From Prochlorococcus sp. AG-347-M23 (lineage in GTDB: Bacteria > Cyanobacteriota > Cyanobacteriia > PCC-6307 > Cyanobiaceae), in NCBI GenBank assembly GCA_003278855.1, contig QCCU01000012.1, forward strand, positions 1 to 47,351: a DNA stretch of 47,351 nt. The letters are read 5' to 3'. The notes under the pieces were generated by a model that made no database searches, was not told the DNA's origin, and worked only from the letters and a program-made list of their open reading frames with translations. The translations under genes and the position numbers were made by a program. Each line of letters starts with the position of its first letter. The first letter of the stretch is position 1. Of the stretch, positions 22,648 through 32,895 are shown piece by piece.

Positions 22648-23632
22648 AATCCTTCTTAATTAATACCTTCCCAATTACTTCATCTATGGGAGGTTCATTT
22701 ATAAGAAGGTCTTCAATATCAAAATTATTTAGGATAGTTTTTAGTGAAGAGGTAATAGAGTTGTTTTCAATTTTTATAGTGATTTCATTTTTTATTTTAT
22801 TTTTAACAGTAAATCCAAAATTTTGTAATTTAACTGCATCCTCTTCTGAGCGACAAACTATTAATATTTCTTTAACAGGAGAAAGTTTTTTTAATAATAG
22901 GTCAAGTTTTCCATCATATGATATCTCCCCTTCGTGCACGCATATAACTCTCTTGCATAGCGATGTAATATCTTTCATGTAATGACTGGTTAGGCATATA
23001 GTTGCATTAGTTTCTTTATTATATTTTTGAAGGAATTTTCTTAAATTTCTTTGTGCATTAATATCTAATCCAAGTGTCGGTTCGTCTAAAAATAGGATAT
23101 TTGGTTCATGTATCAAAGCTGCTAGTAATTCTGATTTCATTCGCTGGCCAAGAGAGAGTTTTCTAACAGGTATGTATAGCTCTTCATCAACCTCTAGCAT
23201 TTCCGATAGTTTTTTTATTCTCTTATTAGCTTCGAACTTATCTAGGTCATATATTGATGCATTCAAATAAAATGATTCAATTGGCGGAAGATCCCAGATA
23301 AGCTGTTGCTTTTGTCCCATAATTAAGGTGATATTCTTTAGGAAATTCTCTTTTCTCCTGAAAGGTAAGTATCCTGAAACCAAAATTGAACCTTCACTTG
23401 GGTAAATTAATCCACAAAGCATTTTTAATATTGTTGTTTTCCCAGCTCCATTAGCACCTAGAAAACCTACAATTTCTCCTTCTTTGATTTCAAAACTTAT
23501 ATCTTTTATAACTTTTAAACTTTTTGTTTCTCTTCTAAAAAAATGTTTAATTGTTCCTTTTAAGCCTGGTTCTTTGGTAGAGATATCAAATGACTTAGAT
23601 AAATTTCTTACTTCGATAATATTTTGTACCAT
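22637..23632 (-). CDS. ABC transporter ATP-binding protein (COG4586 type)
   Basis: The 331-residue protein is a full ABC ATPase. Walker A GANGAGKT is at residues 59-66, the Q-loop is near MGQKQQ (105-110), the signature LSLGQ is at 159-163, and Walker B ILFLDEP is at 179-185, with a downstream H-loop (CLTSHYMKD). The N-terminus MVQNIIEVRNLSKSF is standard. A C-terminal extension of about 90 residues beyond the nucleotide domain is typical of the COG4586 group that pairs with two ABC-2 permeases. It powers export of an unknown substrate. It is the first gene of the operon. Confidence 0.9.
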   Translation of the reverse strand: MVQNIIEVRNLSKSFDISTKEPGLKGTIKHFFRRETKSLKVIKDISFEIKEGEIVGFLGANGAGKTTILKMLCGLIYPSEGSILVSGYLPFRRKENFLKNITLIMGQKQQLIWDLPPIESFYLNASIYDLDKFEANKRIKKLSEMLEVDEELYIPVRKLSLGQRMKSELLAALIHEPNILFLDEPTLGLDINAQRNLRKFLQKYNKETNATICLTSHYMKDITSLCKRVICVHEGEISYDGKLDLLLKKLSPVKEILIVCRSEEDAVKLQNFGFTVKNKIKNEITIKIENNSITSSLKTILNNFDIEDLLINEPPIDEVIGKVLIKKDYDI

Positions 23633-23709
23633 TTCAATTTTAAATTACTGAAATTTTATATTTAAATAAATTGTTAATTTATTTTTATTTTAGAAAATTT
23701 TTTAACCAA

Positions 23710-24099
23710 TTAAAAAATATCTTTAAACGATACAACCAGCCAGATAAAAAAGTTAATTGGATTAAGTAACTCGCTTACCTTATTTTTATTTTCATAATTT
23801 AATCCTCTTAAAAAATTAAAGATAAAATTACTATTCTCTTTTTTTTCATTATTTTTTTTTATTACATTACCATTTTCGTCGATAAGATCAATTTCATCCT
23901 CAAAAAACCATTGCTCTTTTCCATTAGATAATTGCAAGACAACTCCAATACCTTTACCATCAGTTATTCTGAAATCACTTATCTTACCCAATGAAGAAAC
24001 ATTTAACGCGTCAATAGTTTCTTTGGTAAGTCTACCCTTAGATAGTTCTAGGTTAACTTGAACTGAATTTCCTATCTTAACCTTATCTAAAATTGACAT
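23710..24099 (-). CDS. DUF2862-like protein
   Basis: The 129 residues contain LGKISDFRITDGKGIGVVLQ followed by WFFEDEIDLI, the pattern I know from cyanobacterial DUF2862 proteins (KIGxVKEFRxVDGxGIGY and TAWFFEDEL). This part is a small beta-barrel-like domain. A tail with a low-complexity Asn/Lys stretch and a hydrophobic end (NFFIWLVVSFKDIF) may anchor or bind a partner. Function unknown. The ATG at 24099 fits the family start (MSILDKVKIGNSV). Confidence 0.68.
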   Translation of the reverse strand: MSILDKVKIGNSVQVNLELSKGRLTKETIDALNVSSLGKISDFRITDGKGIGVVLQLSNGKEQWFFEDEIDLIDENGNVIKKNNEKKENSNFIFNFLRGLNYENKNKVSELLNPINFFIWLVVSFKDIF

Positions 24100-24170
24100 T
24101 TTTTAGGTTATTATACCTATTCAAAAAGGGTTAATGCGATTAATTCAGGATTATTGATTTATTTAAATAA

Positions 24171-24317
24171 TTACGATTTTTTGAAAACAGCTTCAAGGAT
24201 TCTCTTTATTGAAATTGTTAATACTCTCAAAAATACAAAAAATAGGCCTAACCAACCTAATATGACAGCTAGTGATAACATGCTTGAACCTAAATCACGC
24301 TGAAGAAAATTCTGCAT
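24171..24317 (-). CDS. small membrane protein (48 aa)
   Basis: A minus-strand ATG at 24317 opens 48 codons to a TAA at 24171-24173. The product MQNFLQRDLGSSMLSLAVIL has one transmembrane segment (LSLAVILGWLGLFFVFLRVL) and a basic tail (SIKRILEAVFKKS), so the C-terminus is probably cytosolic. Gly/Trp in the helix and the short size recall membrane-complex subunits of cyanobacteria, but I cannot name it. It lies 72 bases upstream of the DUF2862-like gene on the same strand. Confidence 0.62.
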   Translation of the reverse strand: MQNFLQRDLGSSMLSLAVILGWLGLFFVFLRVLTISIKRILEAVFKKS

Positions 24318-24651
24318 ATAATTTTTCTAAACTAAATAAATTTTACTCTACTTTATTAAATTACTTATTAAAGAAGTAAATGTTCAAAATTTAGATTTTT
24401 CTAAATTCTTTTTAATTGACTTATTTAATAGATATGATTTGTGAGTTAAAATTAGTTAGACAATTAATTTAATATTTTGGACCTATCATTGAATTCATAC
24501 ATTGGAATACTTTTCATAATTACTGGCCTAATAGTTAGGGTTGACTTGAAATTCTCTATTCAAAAATAACTCAAATAATTCTTAATAAAATCTTTTTAGT
24601 TAAGACGTTATAATCTTTATTTTTATAATTGCTGCAACTATTGCAAATACT
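24318..24651. other. AT-rich gap without a convincing gene
   Basis: This gap holds the upstream region of the 48-residue gene and whatever lies before the tRNA terminator. The only notable item is a 26-codon plus-strand frame from TTG at 24489 to TAA at 24567-24569 (LNSYIGILFIITGLIVRVDL and on), which reads like a single transmembrane helix. It lacks a clear ribosome site and I do not call it a gene. Confidence 0.4.
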
Positions 24652-24674
24652 AAAAAAGCAGCTTTTAAGCTGCT
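24652..24674 (-). terminator. terminator downstream of tRNA-fMet
   Basis: On the minus strand AGCAGCTT, a two-base AA loop, and AAGCTGCT form an eight-base-pair stem followed by at least five T (A run 24652-24656). It begins seven bases after the tRNA 3' end, so it very likely ends the tRNA transcript. Confidence 0.8.
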
Positions 24675-24680
24675 TATAGA

Positions 24681-24757
<77 letters not shown>

Positions 24758-24801
24758 ACATATGAATAGCATACATCTGAAAGGGTTATTTTTCTTGTTT
24801 T

Positions 24802-25767
24802 TTAGGATTCTTGGAATTTTACTTTACCTTTAACTTCAAGTCGCACTCCTTCAGGAAAATTAAACACCTTTTCTTCGATGTCTTGAATTCTTATGTCAGA
24901 TATCCACTCTAACTGTTTTAGTAAGTGAAGACTAACAGCATGCTTTGCTCTTTTTGAACCATCTTCTACTTTTAAAGCTAAACCTATACCTTCATTTACT
25001 TTACATAAACACTGTATTCCCTCTGCTCCACCTTTACCTATTACGTTCCCATGAGAAGCTTTAATTATTTCTGTATCAAATTTATTGTTATCACTTATCA
25101 TTATTGGGTTTATTGTCATAGCTCTACTGATTTGTTCTAATTCAGCATTTTCGGAACTGCTAAGAAGTGAATATAGCCTCGACATTTCTAATAGTTTTAA
25201 ATAAAGAGTGGGCGCACCACAATCATCACGTTCTGCGTTTATTTCAGATGACGGGATTTCAAGTAATTCAGAAACAATTCTGAATATTTCTATTTGAAGA
25301 GGATGATCCCCTTTTAAGTAACTATCTAATGGCCAATTCATTTTTTTGCATGTAGCCAAAAAAGCTGCATGTTTACCCGAACAATTATGTTCTAATGGGC
25401 TTGTCTTTGATTTTGGGCACTTAAGATTATTGATGTCAATGTCATATTCCCATAAAATTTTGAATGCTTCTCTTGAATGAAGTTTTGATCCACTATGTGA
25501 TCCGCATGCTAAAGCAATTGATTTTGATTCATTATTGAATTTTGATGAAGCTCCACTACTAACAAAAGGTATTGCTTGAAAAGGTTTTAGTGCTGACCTT
25601 ATGAAACTTTTATATTCTGGATTTCCTGCGCACATTAAAACCCTCCCTTTTTTATCAGTAATAACAGCATGAATCTTGTGGATAGACTCAATATTTGATC
25701 CTCTCATCAAGATTGCTTGTAAGGGAGGATTATTAGAAGTGTAGAGGTTTTTAAAATTAGAACTCAT
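24802..25767 (-). CDS. L-asparaginase II (zinc-containing, COG4448 family)
   Basis: The 321-residue protein has the signature set of this asparaginase class. SFIRSALKPFQ carries Ser58 and Lys61, LACGSHSGSKLHSREAF follows, then HNCSGKHAAFLATC with Cys129 and Lys132, and DDCGAPTLY with Cys183. In Rhizobium etli ReAII the equivalent Ser48, Lys51, Cys135, Lys138 and Cys189 form the catalytic and zinc site, and the spacing fits. It should hydrolyse asparagine to aspartate and ammonia in the cytosol. The ATG at 25767 lies directly next to the stop of the Ycf36-like gene upstream. Confidence 0.93.
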   Translation of the reverse strand: MSSNFKNLYTSNNPPLQAILMRGSNIESIHKIHAVITDKKGRVLMCAGNPEYKSFIRSALKPFQAIPFVSSGASSKFNNESKSIALACGSHSGSKLHSREAFKILWEYDIDINNLKCPKSKTSPLEHNCSGKHAAFLATCKKMNWPLDSYLKGDHPLQIEIFRIVSELLEIPSSEINAERDDCGAPTLYLKLLEMSRLYSLLSSSENAELEQISRAMTINPIMISDNNKFDTEIIKASHGNVIGKGGAEGIQCLCKVNEGIGLALKVEDGSKRAKHAVSLHLLKQLEWISDIRIQDIEEKVFNFPEGVRLEVKGKVKFQES

Positions 25768-26262
25768 TTAGAAATTGTTATATTGAAAAATCAAAATACC
25801 AGACAAAGCTAACACTGAAATAATGGAAAAAATTTGAATTAAATTTTTTAAAATAGGTTTTACCTCGATTGAGGCAATAAGTGATTCTTTTTCTTTCAAA
25901 ACTAGTGGCTTTTCCCATACTTTACCGTCATACCAACCTGACTCCTCGTATTCGACTTTTTCAGATGTTAGTCTATTAAATATATGATTCCAACCTAGAT
26001 ATAATCTTATTAAAATTAAAAGAGGTATTGATAGGCTGCTAAAAAAACTTAATAGAATATATTTAAAAAGGGATGTTTTGAAATATACACTACCTGAAGA
26101 AATAACAAGAAATAGCAAAAAAGCTCCTACCCAGAACTTTATCAATATAAGAATTAGTGATTTTTTTGTTTTTGGCCAAGAAAAAATTTTAGATTTTGAT
26201 AATTCTATGAATTCATTTGTGGGTTGCTGCTCTTTAGGGACAGGACATTCAGATTGATTCAT
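25768..26262 (-). CDS. DUF1230 (Ycf36/CGLD27-like) membrane protein
   Basis: The family start CPVPKEQQPTNEF and the following SKIFSWPKTKKSL match DUF1230, shared by cyanobacteria and chloroplasts (Ycf36, CGLD27). The 164-residue protein has two central transmembrane segments, then the DGKVWEKP motif (GWYDGKVWEKP), and a C-terminal hydrophobic pair near 140-160. It resides in the thylakoid or cytoplasmic membrane. CGLD27 in plants and algae has been linked to iron homeostasis and photosynthesis, but no mechanism is settled. It lies between rsfS and the asparaginase gene on one strand, with tight spacing. Confidence 0.82.
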   Translation of the reverse strand: MNQSECPVPKEQQPTNEFIELSKSKIFSWPKTKKSLILILIKFWVGAFLLFLVISSGSVYFKTSLFKYILLSFFSSLSIPLLILIRLYLGWNHIFNRLTSEKVEYEESGWYDGKVWEKPLVLKEKESLIASIEVKPILKNLIQIFSIISVLALSGILIFQYNNF

Positions 26263-26271
26263 AAAATAAAA

Positions 26272-26622
26272 TTATGGAAATAAAAGATTATCTCCATTAC
26301 TCCAGAATGATTCAAGGTCATAAAATTTTCTTATTTCTGGTTGAAAAATATTTACAATCAAATCCCCATAATCGAGTAAAGCCCATTTCGCTTCGTTAAT
26401 CCCTTCTTTTCGTATCGGTTCAACTTTAGCCTTTTCTCTAAGCTCTCCCTCTACAGAGTTTGTTATAGATCTAACCTGTACATCAGATAATCCTTCTGCA
26501 ATTAAAATCCATTCACTTATAAATGATACTTTGTCAATTTTTATAAGTTTTATATCTCTTGCCTTTTTTTCATCACATGCTTTTGCTGCTATTAAAACCA
26601 AACTTTTATTGTCCATAAACAT
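26272..26622 (-). CDS. rsfS: ribosome silencing factor RsfS
   Basis: From the ATG at 26622 (another ATG is at 26616) the product is 116 residues. LVLIAAKACDEKKARDIKLI begins the family and SFISEWILIAEGLSDVQVRS follows. WALLDYGDLIVNIFQPEIRKFYDLESFW is the family's closing motif (D-Y-G-D-x-V-V-H-x-F). RsfS (Iojap) binds L14 on the 50S subunit and blocks subunit joining when nutrients are low. A longer frame from 26688 overlaps the upstream gene by 83 bases and is less likely. It overlaps the DUF3318-like gene by about 17 bases. Confidence 0.92.
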   Translation of the reverse strand: MFMDNKSLVLIAAKACDEKKARDIKLIKIDKVSFISEWILIAEGLSDVQVRSITNSVEGELREKAKVEPIRKEGINEAKWALLDYGDLIVNIFQPEIRKFYDLESFWSNGDNLLFP

Positions 26623-27244
26623 TTTCACTTGAAACTGATTTTTCTGAGCCTTCTTGTTGAGATAATTCTGATCTTGCTTTTTCTGCACTTTTTCTTAAGG
26701 CATCTAATCTATCTTCAAAGAAACTTCTTTTTTTCTTTTTTCGTGTCTTCTCTATTAACTCTTTTAATGCTCCTCCAAGACTTTTATAAGCATTTGGAAT
26801 GCTGTATCCAAATCTACAAGCAAGATCTATAGCTCTTTCATCTGCATAAATAGCATCTTGAAGCTTTTTTTCAGAATTATTTTTTAAATATAATCTATAA
26901 CCTGCAAAACTTGATAAACCAAGAGCAAGTAATAAAAGTAACCCATCTTGTACCCACAACTCTCCTATCGCCCCTCCAAGTCCTATTGCAAGAGCTGCCA
27001 TTTCCCATCCATCTCTGGGAATTGTGTCATTTTGGATTTTCCCCACTTCGTGCCAAAATAATAAATTTCTATGGTCAATAGCAAAGTTATCCCATTCATC
27101 TAAATCTATTTGAATTTCTACTTCGTCACGACCGATTTCCTCAAGTGTTATTAAAGGTGGATCTATAGCCGCAGCAGCTTCAACAAATACCCAACTTTCA
27201 TTCTCTGGAGGCAACAAACTTTTAAGTCGCTGAAGTTCGCTCAT
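26606..27244 (-). CDS. conserved membrane protein (DUF3318-like)
   Basis: The 212 residues begin MSELQRLKSLLPPENESWVF. A soluble part contains the LDLDEW-like IQIDLDEWDNFAIDHRNLLF and WHEVGKIQND. A hydrophobic region near 80-115 (WEMAALAIGLGGAIGELWVQ and LLLLLALGLSSFAGY) suggests two membrane passes. The C-terminus is strongly charged and possibly coiled-coil. The pattern HExGHI-like WHEVGKI is conserved in cyanobacterial homologues of the DUF3318 type as I recall them; the family name is not certain. The gene is divergent from carB and starts the rsfS row. Confidence 0.68.
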   Translation of the reverse strand: MSELQRLKSLLPPENESWVFVEAAAAIDPPLITLEEIGRDEVEIQIDLDEWDNFAIDHRNLLFWHEVGKIQNDTIPRDGWEMAALAIGLGGAIGELWVQDGLLLLLALGLSSFAGYRLYLKNNSEKKLQDAIYADERAIDLACRFGYSIPNAYKSLGGALKELIEKTRKKKKRSFFEDRLDALRKSAEKARSELSQQEGSEKSVSSENVYGQ

Positions 27245-27351
27245 AAAAAATTAATTTCTTTCAATACTATAGAAACAAATGTTGCTTTTCAAGTAACTTG
27301 ATTAACATCTGATGATTTATAAGTAGCATGAGATAAATGAACGTTTAAATT

Positions 27352-30300
27352 ATGCCTCAAAGAGGTGATCTTAAAAAAATTCTTATTCTAGGTTCGGGGC
27401 CGATTGTTATAGGGCAAGCATGCGAATTTGATTATTCTGGAACTCAAGCTTGCAAAGCATTAAGAAATGCTGGTTATGAAATTGTCTTGATAAATTCAAA
27501 TCCAGCATCAATAATGACTGATCCTGATATTGCAAGCAAAACATATATTGAACCATTGACTCCTGAAATAGTTTCTCAGATCATTCTAAGAGAAAAACCT
27601 GATGCGATTCTTCCCACTATGGGAGGTCAAACCGCTTTGAATCTTGCGGTTAAATTATCAGAGTCAGATTTTTTAAAACAAAATAATATCGAATTAATTG
27701 GAGCTGATTTAACAGCTATCAATAAAGCTGAAGATAGGAAATTATTTAAAGAATCGATGGAGAAAATAAATGTAAATGTTTGTCCATCTGGTATTGCATC
27801 TAATCTAGATGAAGCTATAGAGGTATCAAAAAAAATTAGTTCTTATCCTCTTATAATAAGGCCTGCGTTTACTTTAGGTGGAGTAGGGGGTGGAATTGCT
27901 TTTAACCTTGAAGAATTTGTAGAGCTGTGTAAATCAGGTTTAGAGGAAAGTCCAAGTAGTCAAATACTTATTGAAAAATCACTCATTGGCTGGAAGGAGT
28001 TTGAACTAGAGGTAATGAGAGATACTGCTGACAATGTGGTAATAGTTTGCAGTATTGAAAACTTAGACCCAATGGGTGTCCACACTGGTGATTCTATTAC
28101 TGTAGCTCCTGCGCAAACCCTAACAGATAAGGAGTATCAGAGGTTGCGGGATTTGTCATTGAAGATTATTAGAGAGGTGGGAGTTGAAACAGGAGGAAGT
28201 AATATTCAATTTGCAATAAATCCATCTAATGGAGAAGTAATTGTTATAGAAATGAATCCTCGTGTAAGTAGATCTTCTGCTTTGGCGAGTAAAGCAACTG
28301 GATTCCCCATAGCTAAGATTGCAGCTTTATTATCTGTTGGCTATACACTGGATGAGATTATTAATGACATTACAAAAAAAACACCTGCATGTTTTGAACC
28401 ATCAATTGATTATGTAGTTACTAAGATCCCAAGATTTGCTTTTGAAAAGTTTAAAGGCTCATCTAATACTTTAAGCACTGCTATGAAATCTGTTGGTGAG
28501 TCAATGGCAATCGGACGTTCTTTTGAAGAATCATTTCAGAAAGCATTAAGGTCATTAGAAGTAGGTGTTTTTGGCTGGGAATGTGATTCACAAGATGAAT
28601 TTAAGGATGAGAGTCAAATTAAAAATAGTTTAAGAAACCCTACATCTGAAAGAATTCTTCTAATTAAAAAAGCTATGCAGCTTGGGAAAACTAATAATTA
28701 TATTCAAGAAGTTACAAATATAGATTTATGGTTTATCGAAAAATTACGTAATATCTTTAATTTTGAAAATGATTTTTTGAAAAATAAGGAACTTTATACT
28801 CTAGATAGGGATTTGATGTTACATGCTAAGCAATTAGGCTTTTCAGATCAACAGATAGCAAAGTTAACTAATTCTGAGTTTTTTGAAGTAAGAAGATACA
28901 GAAAAAAACTTAATATAATTCCAATTTATAAAACTGTTGATACTTGTTCAGCAGAATTCTCATCCTCAACTCCTTATCACTATTCAACTTACGAAGAATA
29001 TTTCATTAATTTTGATTCTCAAATTTTTGATAGCGAGATTTCAGAAAATAGTAAATCAAAAAAAATTATGATTTTAGGAGGAGGTCCAAACAGAATTGGT
29101 CAGGGCATAGAATTTGATTACTGTTGTTGTCATGCATCATATCAAGCTTCTACAAATGGCTATAAAACAATAATGGTTAATAGTAATCCTGAAACTGTAT
29201 CAACAGATTATGACACTAGCGATATTTTATATTTTGAGCCTGTAACTTTGGAGGATGTGCTTAACATAATAGAAGCTGAAAATCCTTATGGTTTGATTGT
29301 TCAATTTGGAGGTCAAACACCTCTAAAATTATCATTACCTTTATTTGAATGGCTTAAATCGAACGATGGGATCAGAACTGGATCAAAAATTCTTGGGACT
29401 TCTCCAATATCTATCGATTTAGCAGAAGATAGAGAGGAATTTACAAAAATTCTTGAAGAATTAAGTATTAGACAACCTTTAAACGGTATTGCACGTAATC
29501 AAAATGAAGCAGAAAGAGTAGCAAAAAACATAGGATTCCCCTTGGTTGTAAGACCTTCTTATGTTTTAGGTGGAAGGGCAATGGAAATTGTTAAAGATGA
29601 GAATGAATTATCGAGATACATTTCCGAAGCAGTTAAGGTATCACCTGATCATCCAATCCTTCTTGATCAATATTTGAATAATGCAATTGAGATAGATGTT
29701 GATGCTTTATGTGATTCAGAGGGTTCGGTTGTAATTGCTGGCCTAATGGAACATGTGGAACCTGCAGGAATTCATTCAGGAGATTCAGCTTGTTGCTTAC
29801 CATCCATTTCTCTTTCAACATCCACAATAGAAAATGTAAGGAACTGGACTAAATTAATTGCACAAAGATTAAATGTTGTTGGTTTAATTAATTTGCAATT
29901 TGCAGTAATAAATACAAGTAATAAAGAAAATAAATTATTTATTCTCGAAGCAAATCCAAGAGCATCCAGGACAGTTCCATTTGTTTCAAAAGCCATAGGT
30001 AAACCAGTTGCAAAATTAGCTACTCAGTTAATGCAGGGTTTTACATTAAAAGATCTTAATTTCATAGAAGAATTTTCGCCAAAATATCAGGCAGTAAAAG
30101 AGGCCGTTTTACCCTTTAAACGATTTCCTGGATCTGATACATTACTTGGCCCTGAAATGAGATCTACTGGAGAAGTAATGGGTTTAGCTAAAGATTTTGG
30201 AATTGCTTATGCCAAGTCGGAATTGGCAGCAGGTAATGGCGTTCCTTCAGAAGGAGTTGCTTTTTTATCTACAAATGATTTAGATAAAAAAAATCTTGAG

Positions 30301-30648
30301 GAAGTTGCTAAAGAACTTTTGAATTTAGGATTTAAATTAATCGCAACAAAAGGTACCGCTTCATATTTGGTTAATTTAGGAATTCAAGTTGAAGAAGTGC
30401 TAAAAGTTCATGAAGGAAGACCAAATATTGAGGACCTTATTCGTTCGGGACTTGTTCAATTAATAATTAATACTCCAATTGGCTCACAGGCTCTTCACGA
30501 TGATGCTTATTTAAGACGTGCCGCTTTAGAATATAATATTCCAACTTTTACAACCATTCCTGGAGCAAAGGCAGCCATTAAGGCGATAAAAGCTTTGCAA
30601 TGCAATAAAATTTATACTTATTCCCTACAAGAAATCCATAATTATTAA
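27352..30648 (+). CDS. carB: carbamoyl phosphate synthase large subunit
   Basis: CarB with CarA makes carbamoyl phosphate for arginine and pyrimidines. The 1098 residues show the expected duplication. The first half opens with [20 protein letters not shown] and a first ATP-grasp domain ([40 protein letters not shown]). The second half has [37 protein letters not shown] and [22 protein letters not shown]-terminal allosteric (MGS-like) domain follows, with [19 protein letters not shown]. Length is about that of E. coli CarB (1073). It is divergent from the rsfS operon, 107 bases apart. No residue loss was noticed. Confidence 0.98.
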   Translation: MPQRGDLKKILILGSGPIVIGQACEFDYSGTQACKALRNAGYEIVLINSNPASIMTDPDIASKTYIEPLTPEIVSQIILREKPDAILPTMGGQTALNLAVKLSESDFLKQNNIELIGADLTAINKAEDRKLFKESMEKINVNVCPSGIASNLDEAIEVSKKISSYPLIIRPAFTLGGVGGGIAFNLEEFVELCKSGLEESPSSQILIEKSLIGWKEFELEVMRDTADNVVIVCSIENLDPMGVHTGDSITVAPAQTLTDKEYQRLRDLSLKIIREVGVETGGSNIQFAINPSNGEVIVIEMNPRVSRSSALASKATGFPIAKIAALLSVGYTLDEIINDITKKTPACFEPSIDYVVTKIPRFAFEKFKGSSNTLSTAMKSVGESMAIGRSFEESFQKALRSLEVGVFGWECDSQDEFKDESQIKNSLRNPTSERILLIKKAMQLGKTNNYIQEVTNIDLWFIEKLRNIFNFENDFLKNKELYTLDRDLMLHAKQLGFSDQQIAKLTNSEFFEVRRYRKKLNIIPIYKTVDTCSAEFSSSTPYHYSTYEEYFINFDSQIFDSEISENSKSKKIMILGGGPNRIGQGIEFDYCCCHASYQASTNGYKTIMVNSNPETVSTDYDTSDILYFEPVTLEDVLNIIEAENPYGLIVQFGGQTPLKLSLPLFEWLKSNDGIRTGSKILGTSPISIDLAEDREEFTKILEELSIRQPLNGIARNQNEAERVAKNIGFPLVVRPSYVLGGRAMEIVKDENELSRYISEAVKVSPDHPILLDQYLNNAIEIDVDALCDSEGSVVIAGLMEHVEPAGIHSGDSACCLPSISLSTSTIENVRNWTKLIAQRLNVVGLINLQFAVINTSNKENKLFILEANPRASRTVPFVSKAIGKPVAKLATQLMQGFTLKDLNFIEEFSPKYQAVKEAVLPFKRFPGSDTLLGPEMRSTGEVMGLAKDFGIAYAKSELAAGNGVPSEGVAFLSTNDLDKKNLEEVAKELLNLGFKLIATKGTASYLVNLGIQVEEVLKVHEGRPNIEDLIRSGLVQLIINTPIGSQALHDDAYLRRAALEYNIPTFTTIPGAKAAIKAIKALQCNKIYTYSLQEIHNY

Positions 30649-30652
30649 AATT

Positions 30653-30871
30653 TTATTCTAAGTTTTCTAGTTTTTCTCTTAATTGATTAACTAAAGAGTT
30701 TCGACTAATTGAAAGTAATTTTAGAGTATCTTGATGCATCTTAAGTTGCGTCTCCGCTATTTGTAGTACTTTTATAGAGTCTTTTATTTCATTAGAAAGA
30801 TCATTTATTAAATATTTTTTGCCATCAAAGGTTAAAACTGGATTTGCAGAATCATTTGTGTTTTCGTTCAT
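30653..30871 (-). CDS. small coiled-coil protein (DUF6447-like)
   Basis: A 72-residue soluble protein, VLTFDGKKYLINDLSNEIKD followed by a helix with heptad spacing (IKVLQIAETQLKMHQDTLKL and on). The start with a beta-hairpin and the following long helix match what I recall of DUF6447 proteins, found in marine cyanobacteria and their phages. The function is unknown. It is convergent with carB, four bases apart, and precedes the MsbA-like gene's end on the same strand by 31 bases. Confidence 0.6.
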   Translation of the reverse strand: MNENTNDSANPVLTFDGKKYLINDLSNEIKDSIKVLQIAETQLKMHQDTLKLLSISRNSLVNQLREKLENLE

Positions 30872-30901
30872 GGATTTACTTTTTTAATAAATAAAATAGA
30901 A

Positions 30902-32608
30902 CTATAATTTTTTAATCAATTGTTTTTCACATAATTCTTTATAAATTCCAGGTTTATTTATTAAATCAATGTGTTTCCCAACTTCAATAATTTCACCTTT
31001 ATCGAAAACAACTATTTTATTGGCCTCTTGAGTAGTGGCTAATCTATGAGCAATTACAATAACTGTTCTATCTTTCATAGCTCTATTGAGACCTTTTTGT
31101 ACTTCAGATTCTGATTCTGCATCTAACGCACTTGTAGCCTCATCTAAAAGAAGAATTGAGGGGTTTCCAAGTATCGCTCTTGCAATTGCTATCCTCTGGA
31201 TCTGACCACCTGAGAAATTTGATCCTCTTTCAGTTATCTCAGTTTCATATTTCTCCGGGAGCTTTTGAATGAAGTTGTGAGCGTTTGCTTTTCTTGCTGA
31301 TTCTATAACTTCTTCTTTGGTGTAATTTCTGCCCATTCTTATTACATCAATAATTGTTCCTGAAAACAAAAAGGGCTGTTGTTGTACTAATGCAATGTTT
31401 TTTCTAATATCTTTTGTATTTAATATTTTAAGATTTTTATCATCTATAAAAATGTCTCCATTATTTGGAGCTATAAACTTTAATATCAAAGCCAACATTG
31501 TACTTTTACCAGCTCCAGAAGCTCCAACAAATGCTGTGACTTCCCCTCTTTTGATTTCTAAATTTATATTTTTAAGTACTTGATTATCTTTTTTGTAAGT
31601 GAAATTTACTTTCTTGAAACTTATTTTGCCTTCAAGGTTGTATATCCTTTGTGAATTTTCCTTATCATCTTCGACAGGTTCTTGATTTATGTTTTTTAAC
31701 CTTTTTATTGAGGCTTCTGCCTGTTTATAGTCATTAAAATTTGTACTTACGTGGCTTATTGGATCAATAAGCATTAATATTGCAGCAAAAAAACTACTAA
31801 ATTCTTCGCTTGTTAGAAGGCCTAGATTGATTCTTGCAGCACCTAAACCTAAGATTGCTAATATTCCAAATGCTTCAACAAATCCTACAACTGGATGTTG
31901 AAATGCAAGTAGTTTTAATGTTTTATATTTTGCTTTTTTATTTGCACTTAATCTTTTATAAAATCTTTTCTCAATCCAATTTTCTGAAGCAAAAGCTCTT
32001 ATCGTGGACATTCCATTTATAGATTCACCTATTAAACCTGCTAAATTACTTGTTGATTCTTGACTTTTTTCGGAGGCTATTAAAACTTTTCTTCCAAAAC
32101 TGTTAACTGAAAGAATAATCAATGGTGCCAAAACGAATGTTGATACTGTTAATGACCAGTCTAAATAAAACATATAAATTATTACCGCTAACAATTGTAA
32201 AGTGCATGGAATAGTATCTTGAGCTGTTTTATAAATAACTTCGCTTACCCTGTCTGCATCTTCTGTAAGTCTGTATGTGATGTCCCCGGCTGAAATATTT
32301 TCAACAGAATTCATCTTTATTTTTTGAATTCTGCTAAATAAATTACCTCTCATTACTTCACTAATTTCTAAAGATGGTTTTGCTATTAATACATCTTGTC
32401 CAAATTGGGCAGTTTTCTGAACTAAAAATACAAATAAAGACTTAATTATTATGCTAGAAACTTTTGAGAGGTCACCTGAACCAATTGCTGGGATTAAGTT
32501 TCCAGCTAAATAAGCTAATAAAGGCCAACAAGCTACGTAAATAAGCATGCATATAAAACCCTTGATAAACCTATTTGAATATGGTCTGATTGGTGGTATT
32601 AGTCTCAA
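30902..32608 (-). CDS. ABC exporter, MsbA-type (fused permease and ATPase)
   Basis: A single 568-residue chain joins about six transmembrane segments (residues 15-310) to one nucleotide-binding domain. The N-terminus MRLIPPIRPYSNRFIKGFIC leads straight into the membrane part. In the second half Walker A GASGAGKST lies near 363-371, the Q-loop near VQQQPFLFSG, the signature FSGGQIQRIAIARAIL follows, and Walker B reads ILLLDEATSALD. It should work as a homodimer or heterodimer exporting lipid or a hydrophobic compound. It is divergent from the S4-domain gene and tpiA, 58 bases from the former. Substrate unknown. Confidence 0.92.
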   Translation of the reverse strand: MRLIPPIRPYSNRFIKGFICMLIYVACWPLLAYLAGNLIPAIGSGDLSKVSSIIIKSLFVFLVQKTAQFGQDVLIAKPSLEISEVMRGNLFSRIQKIKMNSVENISAGDITYRLTEDADRVSEVIYKTAQDTIPCTLQLLAVIIYMFYLDWSLTVSTFVLAPLIILSVNSFGRKVLIASEKSQESTSNLAGLIGESINGMSTIRAFASENWIEKRFYKRLSANKKAKYKTLKLLAFQHPVVGFVEAFGILAILGLGAARINLGLLTSEEFSSFFAAILMLIDPISHVSTNFNDYKQAEASIKRLKNINQEPVEDDKENSQRIYNLEGKISFKKVNFTYKKDNQVLKNINLEIKRGEVTAFVGASGAGKSTMLALILKFIAPNNGDIFIDDKNLKILNTKDIRKNIALVQQQPFLFSGTIIDVIRMGRNYTKEEVIESARKANAHNFIQKLPEKYETEITERGSNFSGGQIQRIAIARAILGNPSILLLDEATSALDAESESEVQKGLNRAMKDRTVIVIAHRLATTQEANKIVVFDKGEIIEVGKHIDLINKPGIYKELCEKQLIKKL

Positions 32609-32666
32609 GATATTATATATTTAATTGTTTATCCTACTTTATCAATATCTTTGGGTATAAAAAACA

Positions 32667-32843
32667 ATGAAATTGGATCAATTCTTAAAATGGAAAAATT
32701 TAGTATCTTCTGGTGGCGAAGCAAAAATATTTATTAAATCCGGCTCTGTTAAAGTTAATGGTGTAATTGAGACTAGGAGAGGAAGGAAGTTAAACAAGGG
32801 AGATAAAGTAATATTTCTAAAAAATGAATTAATTTTTGAATAG
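32667..32843 (+). CDS. S4-domain RNA-binding protein (58 aa)
   Basis: A 58-residue plus-strand frame with the S4 fold: MKLDQFLKWKNLVSSGGEAK, then IFIKSGSVKVNGVIETRRGR (the S4 G-x-V-x-V-N-G core) and the closing strand KLNKGDKVIF. These short S4 proteins bind RNA, typically rRNA or mRNA, without a catalytic domain (YbcJ/RlbA type). It is 52 bases upstream of tpiA in the same direction and may be cotranscribed, a pairing I recall from other picocyanobacteria. The ATG at 32667 is preceded by an A-rich run, with no clear Shine-Dalgarno. Confidence 0.85.
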   Translation: MKLDQFLKWKNLVSSGGEAKIFIKSGSVKVNGVIETRRGRKLNKGDKVIFLKNELIFE

Positions 32844-32895
32844 TTAGCTTATTCCACTCACTTTGTATTAGTATATTTTTCTTGGAGATAGTATT

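Noticed and set aside
24489..24569. 26-codon plus-strand frame from TTG that reads as one transmembrane helix
   Set aside because: It is too short and lacks a Shine-Dalgarno; chance is likely in AT-rich DNA. Only conservation could rescue it.
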